Assembly (NCBI RefSeq): GCF_000247695.1
Contig: NW_004624849.1
Span: forward strand, 2,141,772-2,205,771
DNA length: 64,000 bases
Source: Heterocephalus glaber
Taxonomy: Eukaryota; Chordata; Mammalia; Rodentia; Bathyergidae
Direction of reading: 5' to 3'
In this document: piece after piece, positions 21,113 through 33,615 of the stretch
Position numbering within the stretch: the stretch's first letter is position 1
Layout of the letters: each line of letters starts with the position of its first letter
Position numbers and translations under genes: made by a program
Notes under the pieces: model-generated
The model's database searches: none
Told to the model about the DNA's origin: nothing
Seen by the model: the letters and a program-made list of their open reading frames with translations, nothing else

Positions 21113-21929
21113 TCCCTTGAATTTGGAGGGGAAGGAATAGTGTAGGTTATATAGTAATGATAACTATTACTTGCCCTCCCAAATGTGTATTCTGGTCTTT
21201 TCCTATGACCCATGATCTTCCATTCAATCTGCAAGTAATACCCATGTATATCATTTACCTCCTATCCCTTGGTGGCCTGCAAATGTGGGTGACCTATAGT
21301 ACAGTGAACTGTTTGTCTTTTTAAATTCGTATGGTCTTTTCTGACCACATTGTGAGTGTTCATAGTTTGGGGAGTGGGAAGTATGGATCAGAGTCCTACT
21401 TTGTATTATGAATCATTACATTCTGGCAATAGTGGTTTTGCCCAACTTCTGGTGTGCCCAGAGGCTAGTGCTCAGTTTATTAGGAGAGAAACTAATTTAA
21501 AACATGCATCTTCACAAGCAACATGAGGACTCAAAAACTAGTCTTAAAATAGATTTCGAAAAAAAATGTATATTTTAGGAAAAGGATATGGTCCAAGGCT
21601 TTGCCACTGACACAGTAGGCAGGCCAGGTGTTGGGGACCATTTTATTTGAGAAACTTTGTGCTCTTTTCGTATTGTGAGCAGGCACAGTGCACTGGGGTA
21701 AAATATACTTCCTGAGATCTACAACAATCTGCCCAATCAAGGTAGAAGTTTTTCTGAAATGGTGAAAAGAGTGTAAGTGAAGGTGTTTTAAAATTCTAAA
21801 TAATCACTCAGTGGGAGATGTACCGTAGTAGTGGGTTTGTTTCTGTGCTAGCCATGTGCCTTTCTTTTAGGTTACAGGGTAAAATATATATGGAAAATGA
21901 GCACATAGTTGTGAACAGCTGCAATAGAA

Positions 21930-22013
21930 TTTTTTTTTTTTTTTTGGTACCAGGGATCGAACTTGGGTCCTTGCGTAGCAGGCATCGAAACCACTGAGCT
22001 AAATCCCCAGCCC
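21930..22013 (-). mobile_element. ID SINE with internal deletion
   Basis: Poly-T, ggtaccagggatcgaacttg, then ccttgcgtagcaggcatcg: about six bases of the usual 'cttgcg' repeat are missing. Confidence 0.85.
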
Positions 22014-22172
22014 AAATTTTTTATGAGTTAAATCTTTCCTTGTTTTTGATAGGGTAAAGATAAAGCTGAAATGCAGAATATGTGGAAACCAGCTTTACTA
22101 AAGTAGGACACAGTTCATACTTATGAGTGAAAAACTTGGGTAGTCTGGAAGAAAAATTTAAAGATAGTGTAT

Positions 22173-22338
22173 TGTTCATTCATTCATTCATTTATTTTTT
22201 TAGTGACAGAGTCTCACTATGTAGTTTAGGCCAGCCTTGAACTCACTGTGTAGCCCAGGCTCACCTTGAACTCACAGTGATCCTCCTGCCTCAGCCTCCC
22301 CAGTGCTGGGATTACAGGTGTGCACCACCACGCCCAGC
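22173..22338 (-). mobile_element. B1 SINE with 29-bp duplication and (ATTC)n tail
   Basis: attcattcattc run, then gtgacagagtctcactatgt, the duplicated 'ttgaactcac' unit, and caccaccacgcccagc. Confidence 0.9.
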
Positions 22339-23176
22339 AAGGTTTTCAGTCTTTGTGCCAAGAATTCCTTCAAGTTAGAGATCTTTTAAATTCTTATTTC
22401 CTCATTGAGTAGCACAGTGTGGCAAATAATTGTTTAATAAAAGTTAATTTCTGGAAAATATACATCAAATATGAATTAAACAACTTTAAAAAAAAGTTAA
22501 CTTCTGGAAGTCTTGTCTTTCCAAGATTTTAAGTTAGCTCCATAGAATTTTAACATTTGAGTACTCTCTACCAAGGAATTATTGTGGTTTATATTCTTGA
22601 CTGTGAACTTGCCTTTTTTCCCTTCCATTTCTTTTTTTTTTTTTTTTTTAGAATTAGTTTTTCTCCAAGCTTTTGAGAGTCAGGAAATATAACCTAGAGG
22701 AAATTCAGTGCAGTTTTATATACATTTTATCAGTTTTACAATAACCCACAACCTTCTAACCAACTTTATATACATTTTATCAAAAATTCTGGTTCTTGCT
22801 ACTTGAACCAGGAATCCAAAAAGACATTTTATGTACAGCAGACTGCCCTTGTTTGGAAAAAGTTGCTAGTGTAGCATCAAACTTAATGGAGTCCCTTACC
22901 TTTTAATTCCTTTTTTAAGTGTAGCAGCTTAAGGTCAGACCTGGTTAAATTATCTTGGTGGGGATGAGTTGGAGAATAAAGATGAGTGACAATTTTGTTA
23001 AGATGGTAAACCAAAAATTGCTAAGAACTGATATCCAGGCTTTCTCCTGCTACTTGCTGTTTGGCCTTTGTGACTGTTTATTAGCACCTCCACCAGAGGG
23101 TGTGAAGGGAAAGAGGCTAAAAGCTAATTAGTGAGTTTCTGATGTTTGCTAGTATATAGACTAGAAATACTAGTCT

Positions 23177-23266
23177 GGGGGTGGGGTTGGGTATAGCTCA
23201 GTAGTAGAATGCTTGCCTGGCATCCACAAAGTCCTGAGTTCAATCTGCAAAACAAAACAAAAAACT
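23177..23266 (+). mobile_element. Older ID SINE
   Basis: gggttgggtatagctcagta, B box gagttcaatctgc, then a CA-rich A tail. Closer to the classical ID form than to the 'ccgcctgc' copies. Confidence 0.75.
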
Positions 23267-24961
23267 TCTAGTTTAGTAAATTGAACTATCAGGAATGCTT
23301 TAACTGTATATTACTATGCAGAATAGAGATGTTTAAAGACCTTAAGAAAATATAATTTTAAAAATGGGAATGCAACACCCCCAGGTTGGGATCATACTTT
23401 TTATGTGGCTTAATCTTTTTTTAAGATTGTTGCTTTTTGTTTTTTTGTATTACAATTCTTCAGTGAAAAAAAATTGTCCATATATCTTAGTGGTACTGTT
23501 TATGTTGGCTAGAGTCCTAGAAGTACTATTGCTAGGTGAAATTTTAAGTAATTACATTTAAAATTTTTGTAGATACCACCTTCAAAATGCTGGCCAAATT
23601 TAATAGTTTAAAAATGTATAGTTTAAGAAGTTTGTCCGTCTTAGGCATAAGTGCTTGGCCATCTAAATGACTGGAATTTGAGGTGGAGGTATGTCCTTAG
23701 ATTCAGTTAACACCTTTCTTGATAAGATTGTCACCTCCTGATCTGACATTCCCGTTAACGTCCTAATGGATCCCCATCTGATTCATTCAGCATAGAATGC
23801 TCATGTTACTTAACATGTATTGGTCTGCCATCTGCTAAGCACTGTGCTACATGTAGGGGATAGAGGTAAAACATGCTGTAACCCTCCACTTAGGAAGTGC
23901 AGAGTCTAGTGGAGGAAAGGGACAGACAAAATGGAGAGTTTTACTGGCTCCTATTGCCCTGGGTGTCATGGGAGTGTAGGTAAGAGCCTAGAGAGGAGAG
24001 ATTCCTAATTCAATCTGGAAGGAATGAGGAATGCTTAAAATAGCTGAACCCTGAAAGAGCAGCATGAGCAAAAATGATGATACATAGAGGAGCCAAGAAC
24101 CATACATGAAATTCAGGTGACTGTAGTGAGGACAGGCTGGAAATGAAGTCCAGTGTTAAAAGGGGACGATATCTGCTTCTGGGGAGTTTAGATTCAGTTT
24201 GTCCCAGGGTCACTGAAAGATTTTAAGAATCACTTGGTCAGATTTATGTTACCTTTTTTCTTTTCTCACCTTTAAAATAGTCATTATGGTAATGCAAGAT
24301 TGGAGGTTGTCTGAAGTGGAGAGAAGGAAAAATTGCCCCATTACTTCTACCTTTTTCAAGGACTGAGGCACTTTTAAATCCAGACTTGGACCTGACTTAA
24401 ACAGGTGTCTTTCTGTGTCTAATGAGTGGATAGACACTGTGTAGTTCAGAGTATTATTTTCACGCTCCTTGAACATGTGGGACAGTATCTGCATGAAATA
24501 AACTGTGTAGCCCTCCTTCCCCCATCATAATGTCTTCTTTTCCCTGGAAACTTTCCTTGACATCCTAAGGCATAATACAGTGCATAAAACTGTTGTCACA
24601 CCCTACTGATATCCTGGCATCTTTGGCGTTAATGAAACTTTATAATTCCTCATGTCTCCAGTGTTACTGTCTTCTGTAGTCTGATTTGTGTCTGACAGTG
24701 GACATCTGTGTAAATGAGATTTACTATACAGTAGATAAATAGTGATCATTCAGGATTCACTTACATAGGGAATATTTAGGAAGCAGAAATTGGTTTTGGG
24801 TTTGGTGTTAGGGCCAATGGATGGGGTTTGAATATAGGACAGCTTAAATGGTGTTTCCTCTGGGAAGCCTTCCCTGAATCCATGTACTTTTCAGCCTGTG
24901 TGAGGATCCCCATGGTCCCTAGGGATTCCCATCTTTACATGGCTTTGAATGTTGTAGGCTT

Positions 24962-25153
24962 GTGTGTATGTGCATGGGGGAGAGGGGTTTGACCCCAGGG
25001 CTTTACCTGTGCAAGGCAAGTCCTCTACCACTGAGCTACATCCCTGGCCATTTTTATTTTTATTAGAAGAGGATAGCACTAAACTGCCTAAGCTGGCTTG
25101 AACTCCTTAGTTTAGCTTCCTGAGTGGCTGGGGCATGCACCACCACATCCAGC
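24962..25153 (-). mobile_element. B1-dID SINE
   Basis: Antisense ID half (gaggggtttgaccccaggg to gagctacatccctggcc), then a diverged B1 half ending caccaccacatccagc. Confidence 0.78.
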
Positions 25154-25307
25154 TTTGTAAGCATTTTAATGAGTACTTAACTGGAGATGCTTAGAGGGTA
25201 GTTGGTGTTCTCTCATTGACCTTTCCTCTAAAAAATAGAATTCAAAACTTTAGTGTCTTTATCAAGGAAGTCCCTTTTTCCAGTTTAAATCTAGCCTTAA
25301 ACTGCCT

Positions 25308-25533
25308 AATATAATAGTCAAAAGCATGGGCTGTGGTGATCCTGCCTCTGCAACTTAGTAGTTGTCTAATGTATGTAAATTACTTATCCTTTCAAGTGCA
25401 TCAGATTTCCTTATCCATAAAAAGAGGACAGTAGTACTTACCTTACAGTGTTATTGTGAAGAGTAAGAGGATGTATTTAAAATACTTAGTACAGTGGCTG
25501 ACATAATAAAAGGTCAGTTAATGTTCGTGAGCA
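25308..25533 (+). mobile_element. MIR (ancient mammalian SINE)
   Basis: MIR order is visible: a 'gtcaaaagcatgggctgtgg'-type head, 'aacttagtagttgtctaatg' core, 'taaattacttatcctttcaa', 'agtgttattgtgaagagta' and a tail like 'gtacagtggctgacat'. Confidence 0.8.
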
Positions 25534-25722
25534 ACAGTCTTAACCTATCCTCCATTTAGTTAAGTTTCCCTTACTAATTATAAAATGTTTTCAGTTAAGA
25601 AGCTCTGTTACATAGGACAGTGTTAGAGACTTGGAGGATGTGACCCATATTTTTTTGCTTTTTAATACAAGTTTTGTCTTCTCTCCAGGGTAGTACGTAA
25701 CATATCTATATTTCTGTGCAAA

Positions 25723-25851
25723 AGAAACACTTTCTTTTTTAATTTTTATTTTTATTTTTTTGGTACCAGGGATTGAACTCGGCACCTTGTACTTTCAAGG
25801 CAGGCGGCGGAACCACTGAGCTAAATCCCCAGCCCAGAAGAAACACTTTCT
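25723..25851 (-). mobile_element. ID SINE with 13-bp target duplication
   Basis: 'agaaacactttct' at 25,723-25,735 and 25,839-25,851; T/A-rich tail and body ggtaccagggattgaactcg to aaatccccagccc. Confidence 0.93.
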
Positions 25852-26025
25852 AGTGCATCCATAATGTAGCTTCTAGTACTGTACTTCATTACAAATCAGT
25901 ACATAGCTGTTCTCTTATGGAGAGAGCAAGTTATGTGGATCCTTTCCCAAATCCTTCCCATTATTTTCATTGTGTCAGCTTCTTCATTAGAATTTCAATC
26001 TTCCCCCTCCACCCTAATTGTGTGA

Positions 26026-26079
26026 ACTGCCTCTTGAGTGCTAGATAAGCATTTTACCACTGTCTATGTCCCTGGCCCT
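26026..26079 (-). mobile_element. Degenerate ID fragment
   Basis: Weak antisense ID similarity ending ctatgtccctggccc. Confidence 0.4.
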
Positions 26080-26481
26080 TCTTTCTCTTAAATCTCATTT
26101 ATATTTGGAGGCCATTTCAGGAAGCATTTTGACTATTCTGGCCCAGTCAGCCAAAGCTTGTGTGAAGTACCAAGTTCTAGGTGAAGTTAGTAACTCCTCA
26201 AAGAAAGGATGGTATTATAGGACTGCTTATCTTGGAAATAGAATAAATAAATTGACAATTAGGGAACATTTAGATGGTTTGAATTGAATAATAGAGATGT
26301 TAAGTGGATTGTATAAGAATCTGAAGAGTCAGAAATATTTGTGGACATGCTGTGTTTTGAAGAATTAATGTTTGATGCCAAAGGAATAGAAGGGCCTTTT
26401 GTGTAGAAGTAGCAGCAAAGGGACAGATATGGTTGGGGATATATGGGGAGTTTTGGGTTCGTACCACCTGATAATCCTTGC

Positions 26482-26648
26482 TTTTTTGGTGGGAGGTAGT
26501 ACTGAGATTGAACCCTGGGTCTTTGCACTGAACTGTATTCTGAGCCCTTTTTATTTTGAGACTGGGTCTTCTTAAGTTGCCCAGGCAGGACTCTTAGCTT
26601 GGGCGATTCCTGCCTCAGCTGCACACATGGGATTAACCACTTACCACT
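26482..26648 (-). mobile_element. B1-dID SINE, diverged
   Basis: gtactgagattgaaccctgg (ID half), then ttgagactgggtcttcttaa and a worn B1. A second short B1-like scrap lies at 26,845-26,885. Confidence 0.65.
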
Positions 26649-27245
26649 CCAATTATTTAAATATAAGATGACCAAAAATTGAATTTTTCATTAATTTTTA
26701 TAAGAAACTATAACAGGAAATACAAAAATGACAGTTTTGTCGAATTTATTCTATACAGGAATTAACTGGTTGAAATGACACCCGCCCAAGCTCAAGCTAG
26801 TAAGTAAACAAACATGCTGTCTGAGTGATACTCTGGGTGAACTGTTAAGTGGTTAAAGGTGTATGCCATTACTCCCAGCTTGCCCTGATTTTATTTTGTT
26901 TCATCTTGAGTAATGTGGGCTTGTGAAAACGGCACTAGAAACTCTTTTAGAGTAGGGAAGTGAGATGATTTTTTTTTAAAAAAAAAAAGCATTTACAGTA
27001 TTGGGGGACTGAGGTACCAGTCTGGAAGGTATTAGGAAGTGTGAACTGATGAGGACCTTAGGAATATGGAGGCTATGCCAAATTTGAACAGGCTTATTAG
27101 AAATAAATGGAAGGATTTCATTATAAACGAGATGAAGTTACAAAGGAAAAGAGCTTTCTCACCAGTCTTTATAAGCCATTACATTCTTTAGCTTCTCCGT
27201 ATTTCTGGATTTAATCCTTGAAGACTACCTATTCTGCTGTGGTAA

Positions 27246-27322
27246 GGCCCCCTCCGCCCATCAGACTCAGGACCTTGCACTTGTGAGGCAGGTGCAGTGC
27301 CACTGAGCTAAATCCCCAACCC
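27246..27322 (-). mobile_element. ID SINE
   Basis: cagactcaggaccttgcact to aaatccccaacccc; 'tgtggta' on both sides may be the target duplication. The tail is C-rich. Confidence 0.78.
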
Positions 27323-27385
27323 CTGTGGTATACTCTTTAGTTGAATTGCAGTAGCTTCTTCATTGGTCGTTGCCATTTACATGCC

Positions 27386-27500
27386 TTTTCACTTTATTTT
27401 TTATTTATTTATTGGTACCGGGGATCGAACTCGGGTCCTTGCCCTTGCGCAGCAGGGGGTGAAATCACTGAGCTAAATCCCTGGCCCTTTTCACTTTATT
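27386..27500 (-). mobile_element. ID SINE, first of two stacked at one target
   Basis: 'ttttcactttatt' at 27,386-27,398 and 27,488-27,500 flanks the ID at 27,399-27,487 with a (TTTA)n tail. Confidence 0.95.
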
Positions 27501-27603
27501 TATTTATTTATTTTGGTACCAGGGATCGAACTCGGGTCCTTGCGCTTGCAAGGCAGGCGGAGGAACCACTGAGCTAAATCCCCAGCCCTCTCTTCACTTT
27601 ATT
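27488..27603 (-). mobile_element. ID SINE, second of two stacked at one target
   Basis: Body 27,501-27,588. Its right flank repeats the same target again as tcttcactttatt (27,591-27,603), one mismatch. Confidence 0.93.
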
Positions 27604-28310
27604 TTAATCTACCTCTACCCAACTGGTCTCTCTAAAGCACAATTCAATTCTGATACTCACCTGTTGCAAGTCTGATTAAATGCTGGCTGAGTATTCAAGA
27701 TTGTCCACTAGTGATCAGGCTTCTTCAGACTGCCTGTCTGCGTTTTTCTGGATTGCTTCCTTTATTAAAACATGCTGTATATTTCAGAAAATTTTTCTTT
27801 CTTTTAACCCTCAGTGTGTCCTGTTTTCCAGAGCCATTCTGCTGTTTCTCACAGAAAACCATACTACCTTTCTCTTGTCCTAGTCTTTTACATAATGAAA
27901 TTTTAATTCATTTTCAAGTCTCAGCTGAAATCTTGACAACAACATGGCCACTTCCCTAATCATCCTTTCTCCTGTAGTTTCTTTTTAAGCTGTATTGGGG
28001 CAAACTTTTCTTCCCATCTGATTTTTGCATCTGTTTTCAATGTAAATGCAGTTGTAATACTTGACTTATTGGCCAGCCAAATATCCTTAATCCTACCTCT
28101 TGCCTGAATGCAGGGTAACAGTTTTGCAAGGTGGATGCTTCTAGGTTATTCCTGTACATCTGGAGTACTGACTTGGAAATTTACAAGAAATAAAGTGGTT
28201 TTCCTTTGTAGGTATAGAGTTCTGGCCTGGAGTATTCAAAAGAGCCAGATACGTTTTGCTCTGTGTGTGCGTGCGCATATATGTGTGTGAGAGAATGTAA
28301 TCTTTGTAGC

Positions 28311-28527
28311 TAGTGGTTCTTAATTGGGAGGTATGATTTTGCTTTGCCAGAGGGAAGCATTTGATACATCTCTTTTTTTTGATGGTCATAATTTGCAGGA
28401 GACTACTGATATCTAGTGAGTGGAAACTTAGAGGTGCTACCCAAATATCCTTCAATGCACAATATTGCCCTCATGTCAGAAACTTACTCAGCCCCAGATG
28501 CAATAATACTGTCCTTGAGAAACTTTG
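28311..28527 (+). mobile_element. MER20-like hAT-Charlie DNA transposon fossil
   Basis: agtggttcttaattgggagg, later gatatctagtgagtgg, atccttcaatgcacaatatt and ctcagccccagatgc follow the MER20 order that I know from human DNA. Confidence 0.65.
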
Positions 28528-29311
28528 CCCTGGAGGTGTATTTTTGTTTCCACTTGTGTTAAGTAGAAGTTTGACCTTGGATCTCTGTTGCAGTTTAAAA
28601 TAATAGAGTCAGCCCAGGAAAGCACCCTAGAAGTCACATAATTGAACTTTATCTCACTTTACCCTCCTTAGAACAGTGTTCTGCCTGATACTAATAGATG
28701 TAATGGGGGAGGGGGGAGAGTGCTTATTAAGTAACTTTGGTAAAGGCAAACCTTTGAGTATTCATTATGATAAAGTACATTGTGGATCTCCATCAGGAAA
28801 GTTTATTTCCCCAGATATTTTGCATTTTACATCTTCCTGTCACTAAAATTTTAATTTCCTTGGAAAAGGAACCGTAACCCAGCCTAATATTTAATCGCTG
28901 AAGAACTTTGATTTGGTGGCTCTTTTCATCTCTACAAGATTACTGCACAATCTTAATTTATGTTAGTAACAGCAGGTGCAGTAGTGTCATCTATATTTGT
29001 CATATTGTAGTATAATAGATATACTAACAATTAGGATATTTCTTTATTTTGAATAAAACAATAATGATTACTATCTATTCCCATTAGTAAATTGGATATT
29101 TTAATCCCAGTCTTAAATCTACTTCCCAGGTAGTTACAAGGATTAGTTAATTATAGCTTTTAATGCTCTATATTCTTTGGAGAAAGATGATTTATCATAA
29201 GCTGATATGCTATTTTTGCAAAACTGTTTAAGTTTGACAGACTTTCTCTATTTTAAATTGTTGAGTGAAGCTTTTTCAGATTTGTGAGGTCAAGTGGGAT
29301 TGGAATCAGTA

Positions 29312-29492
29312 TGCTGTTTTCTTTTTTTGGTACTGGGGATTGAACCCAGGGTCTGTATATGCACTGAGCTGTATCCTGAATCTTTTTTTTGGACATAGGG
29401 TCTTGCTAAGTTGTCCACTCTGCCCTGTAACTTACATACTCATATCTCAGCCTTGCAAATAGCCAGGATTACAGGTATCAGTGTGCCTAGCT
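29312..29492 (-). mobile_element. B1-dID SINE
   Basis: ggtactggggattgaaccca, gcactgagctgtatcctgaa, then a worn B1 half ending gtgtgcctagc. Confidence 0.75.
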
Positions 29493-29741
29493 CAGTATGT
29501 TAAGTTTAAGAAATTTAACTATGATGTTTTGCTGTACTTGGGTTTTTGGCTCTGAGAATTTCCATCATTTTCTTTTTGATTTCCTCCTTTATGCCACACA
29601 ATACATATTTATGGTAGAGACATTACATAAACCAAATGACTTTTTAATAATAAAAATAAGGTCCTAGTATGTTTTATAAAACTTTTCACTGAACAGCGGA
29701 GCACACACTTCATGTCAGGAAATAGAGCTCAGCAGTGCTTG

Positions 29742-29943
29742 CTTCTTTTTTTTCTGTCTGTCTGTCTGTCTTGTCTTGTCTTGACTTTCCTTTCCTTTCC
29801 TTTTTCCTTTCCTTTCCTTTCCTTTCCTTTTTCCTTTCCTTTCCCTTTCCTTTTCTTCCCTTTCCTTTTCTTCCCTTTCCCTTTCCCATTCCCGTTCCCG
29901 TTCCCGTTCCCGTTCCTTTTCTTTCCGTTCCGTTCCGTTCCGT
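29742..29943. repeat. Compound polypyrimidine microsatellite
   Basis: About 200 bp moving through (TCTG)n, (CTTGT)n, (CCTTT)n, mixed CCCTTT, (CCCGTT)n and (CCGTT)n. Nearly all pyrimidine on the + strand, with G only at set repeat positions. It joins directly to the antisense B1 on the right, so it began as that B1's tail. Confidence 0.95.
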
Positions 29944-30065
29944 CTTCCTCTGTAATTCAGGCTGGTCTTGAACTCACTATGTAGCCTAGGTTGGCCTCAA
30001 ACTTGTGGCAGTCTTGCCTCAACGTCCTGTGCTGGGATTACAGGCATGCACTACCATACCCGGCT
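29944..30065 (-). mobile_element. B1 SINE
   Basis: ctgtaattcaggctggtctt, duplicated unit 'tgtagcctaggttggcctc', gtgctgggattacaggcatg. Confidence 0.87.
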
Positions 30066-30207
30066 TTGCAATGCTATTTTCTATGTTGCATAGTATTCTA
30101 TTGTATGAGTAATTCATAATTTAAATTATTGGGTATCTAGTTTGTTTTCTTTTTATAAGCAATGGCATGAAGTAGTAAAATAAAAGCAAATCTAGACATA
30201 TCATTTG

Positions 30208-30367
30208 CGGGGTATTAGGTATTGTACTCTGTTCCTTTGCACTGAGCTGCATCCCCAGGCTTTAAAAAGTCTTGCTAAATTGCCCAGGCTGGGTTTCGAT
30301 TTGCCATTCTCCTGCTTCATCGTCCCAGAGTTGCTGAGATTATAGGCCTGTACCACTACTCCTAGCT
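30208..30367 (-). mobile_element. B1-dID SINE, diverged
   Basis: gcactgagctgcatccccag, then aattgcccaggctgggtttc and gagattataggcctgtacca. Confidence 0.7.
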
Positions 30368-30649
30368 GAGGAAAAAGAGGGGTTTTTTTGATGTCCTAAA
30401 TTTAGGTGGTGTTGTATGGCAATTGTAGCTAATAGTGCTATGTCTGTGTTTTGATATGTGCTTTCCTTTTTTTGTGTGCATGAGTCTTTAAGTACAATGA
30501 TGTTTGAGATAATCAGTTGCTTTATATTTTTCCCATGCATTAAAAAGTCATAGACATTTATTCCTTCTATATTAGCTTTTTTCTCCAGATTATAACAATG
30601 CAAGTGTTAATGGATAATTTTGCCAGGTAATAGTTTGAGTCAATGAAAA

Positions 30650-30792
30650 TGCTTTGTGTAATCATCACAGCAGCCTTAAAGGTAAGCTCTGTTATTTATA
30701 GATGGGCAAACTAAGGGACTGGAGTAGTGGAGTAATTTACAGGAGGTAGGTGGAGCCAGGATGTGAACCCAAATGTCATTTGGGCTCATAAT
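30650..30792 (+). mobile_element. MIR/L2-type ancient repeat
   Basis: atcatcacagcagccttaaa, tatttatagatgggcaaact and ggagccaggatgtgaaccca follow the familiar 'gatgaggaaactgag' consensus layout. Confidence 0.65.
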
Positions 30793-30852
30793 ACTGAATC
30801 TCAGCATAACAGTTCAGGTCAGTGAAGGAAGAAGGATATGAATCCATCTACT

Positions 30853-30993
30853 TATGTATTTTTTGACAGGGTGTCTGTGTAGTCCAGGCTGGTCTCAACT
30901 CACTGTGCAGCCCAAGCTGCCCTCAAACTTGTGATTGTCCTGCCTCAGCCTCCCAAGTGCTGGCATTACAGGTGTGTGCCACCACACCCAGCT
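30853..30993 (-). mobile_element. B1 SINE with 29-bp duplication
   Basis: gacagggtgtctgtgtagtc, second unit cagcccaagctgccctc, ending caccacacccagc. Confidence 0.87.
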
Positions 30994-31083
30994 TTAAATT
31001 TTTTTAGCAGTAGTGTTTCTTTGGGAATTTTTTTCTGAAAGGAAGTGGTCACCACTGTCTCTCCTCACTAAGAGAATTGGTTT

Positions 31084-31201
31084 AGTAATTATTCTTTTTT
31101 TTTTTTTTTTTTTTGGTACTAGGGATCGAACTCAGAACCTTGCTCTTTCGAGGCAGGCGGCGGAACCACTGAGCTAAATCCCCGGCCCAGTAATTATTCT
31201 T
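31084..31201 (-). mobile_element. ID SINE with 13-bp target duplication
   Basis: 'agtaattattctt' at 31,084-31,096 and 31,189-31,201; long poly-T and body between. Confidence 0.95.
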
Positions 31202-31359
31202 CATAGTGCATTCTCTGGGGATATTATGATCAGGAAAAAAATGTGAATAAACTCTTGCCTTTGAGATGATTGTTGTCAGTTTCATAGACAATTTGAGAAG
31301 GCTGTAGTTACAAGAGTCTTGTTAGAAGAGATTTGAGCCAGCATATTTTTCTTTAAATT

Positions 31360-31537
31360 GAGAACTTTAAGCCGGGCTTGGGGTTGCACGCCTGTAATCT
31401 CAGCAGTCAGAAGGCTGAGGCAGGACGATTGCTGCAAATTTGAGGCCAGTCTGGGCTACATAATGAATTCAAAGCCAGCCTGAAGTTACACAGCAAGACC
31501 CTGTCTTTAAAAAAAAAAAAAAAATAGAGAGCTTTAA
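31360..31537 (+). mobile_element. B1 SINE with 29-bp duplication and target repeats
   Basis: gagaactttaa (31,360-31,370) and gagagctttaa (31,527-31,537) flank gccgggcttggggttgcacg to a poly-A tail. Confidence 0.92.
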
Positions 31538-32667
31538 AGAATTTCATTATGTAGTAACTTTGGAAATTTACTACTTAGGTATCTCCTCTGATGTGCTCTT
31601 AACTAGGACCCTTTTATTTGTGCTGGGTGAACCTGATTTTCCTGTTTTGTGTGTAACATGGGTCCCCAGAAGGAGCTTTTGTGCCATTACTGAGGCTTAC
31701 TATAGTGCTTTTTTGGCAGTAGGGTATATAATTCTTTCCACATGTCATAATAATCATCTGTCACTGATGTGCCTCATTGCCTTGCCATAATGTCAACTAT
31801 ATATTGATATTCTAAAGAGTAGGAGTTGAATCGATGGATCTGATAGAAATTTTTCTTTATGGGAAAATATTTGCATATTATTTAACTGACTCAAAATATT
31901 TTGAACAAATAACTTATATTTGGTTCACCTGCCAACTTGTCCAGAACTCAGCTGTTACTCTATTAGGAATTAGTATTAAATTTAAAATCAGAAATGAAAA
32001 AGTGAACATCTACCAATTTGCGTTATACACAATGCAATATGCCAGAAAGTCCATGAGGATTAAATAAGACCCAAATATCTGCTTCTTTCATAGAATGTTC
32101 ATTGAGACACAACCCTAGAATAAGGAACTTTTAGTATTTATATAGGGCAGTACACAGATTTTTAACTGTATGTGTATTGATGCTTCTACAAATAATGTTT
32201 TCTCATTCTGGATTGTCATAAAGAAGTTAATGTAATGCTGTAGAGCCTGCCATCCCATATCAGCATTAATCTAAAAATTAAAGTGCCGGTCCACATTGGA
32301 GATTGCCCTTTTCTGGTGAGGGGAGAGAAGGCTTGCATAGTTTAGTGAATTCACAAACACAAGACTTTTTACACCGAAAAATTGGTAAGAACCACAGAGA
32401 GCTTTTGTGGGTTATTATTTATACATGTTTGCTTTATTAGAAACGCTGAGAAATTATAAAAATAATTATTTACTACCTAATTTAAAAATAACAAGACCAT
32501 TACTGTGAAAAAAAGTTTCAGCCATAGCCAAAACAAAGATGTAATGAAAGGTACTTTTTATATTTTTGCAAATCTTTTAATTATCTAACTTAATAGAAAA
32601 CAACTGGGTTCTCATGTTTGCTGCATTCGTTCTATTGTGTTATCATTTTAATAGGAATATATAAGGA

Positions 32668-32778
32668 AAATCTGGCCGTGGTCTGGGAGTGTGGCTCAGT
32701 TGCAGGGTGTAGGATTGATGCACAAAGAAAGCCCTGGCTTTGATCCCTAGTACCTCAAAAAAGCAAAGCAAATCTGGC
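32668..32778 (+). mobile_element. Older ID SINE with 9-bp repeats
   Basis: 'aaatctggc' at 32,668-32,676 and 32,770-32,778 flanks a diverged ID (gggagtgtggctcagttgca, cctagtacctc). Confidence 0.8.
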
Positions 32779-32867
32779 TTCAGCAGATAAATAATTGGAA
32801 AAGAGAGAAGTTAATAGTCTTTTCAGATATCTGTATTTAACAAGTCTTTTCAGATATCCTTTGTGGC

Positions 32868-33220
32868 TCAGTAACTTTTCCAGTCTCTGGGACAAAATAC
32901 TGACTACTGCAACCAAGAGAGGGAGGGGTTTATTTTGGTTCACATTTCTGCCCTAGTCTTCTGACTCCAGGGCTGGAATGCACGGCAGTGGGGCATGGCT
33001 GATGAATAGCAGCTGCTCACCTCCTGGCAGTTAGGGAGCAGAGAAAAAAGGGAGGAACTGGAAAGGGAGATTAAACTTTTCCAGGCCACACCCCCTGTGA
33101 TCAGTCTTTTCTGACCAGACTCCACCTCCCAGCAGCAAGCCTGCTTTACTTCCCCCATAATACTATCACTTTCTAAACGTAGGAGGCTTTTGAGGGCCAT
33201 TTTAAAGCTAAATCATAACA
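32868..33220. mobile_element. Rodent interspersed repeat, second URR1-like copy
   Basis: Shares its ends with the copy at 13,889: agtaacttttccagtctctg start, gggtttattttggttcac, and aaatcataaca end. Confidence 0.5.
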
Positions 33221-33615
33221 TTTTTATGTTGCATCCAAACTCAACATGTTGTTACTTCATGAAGATTAGTTGTAAAGTGGAATCTAAAACTGTATCAACT
33301 AACCTTTCATACTGTTACATTAAAATCTAAATTACAGTTGGTCTGTTTTGAACTTAGTTTTACTCATACATGATTTTCTAACAAGCGTTGGTCATTTGGT
33401 CATTTACTGGGCAATACAAACTTTCCAAATGTTGACACATTATATATCAGAAATTCACATTTACTAGTATTACCACTAATCTGTTTAATTAGAAATACAG
33501 AAATGTTCAAGCTCATGGTGGATACAGGTTTTCAGAATACAGTACTAATTTTTGCTTGAAAACTCTGATTTTGTCATTGGAAACAAATACTAGTTTTCCT
33601 TAAATAGGTTCACTT

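Noticed and set aside
29712..29984. 90-codon ORF rich in Phe and Pro
   Set aside because: A translation of the polypyrimidine microsatellite.
31834..32067. 77-codon ORF in intron 1
   Set aside because: AT-rich intronic sequence, no similarity recognised, no splice or promoter context.
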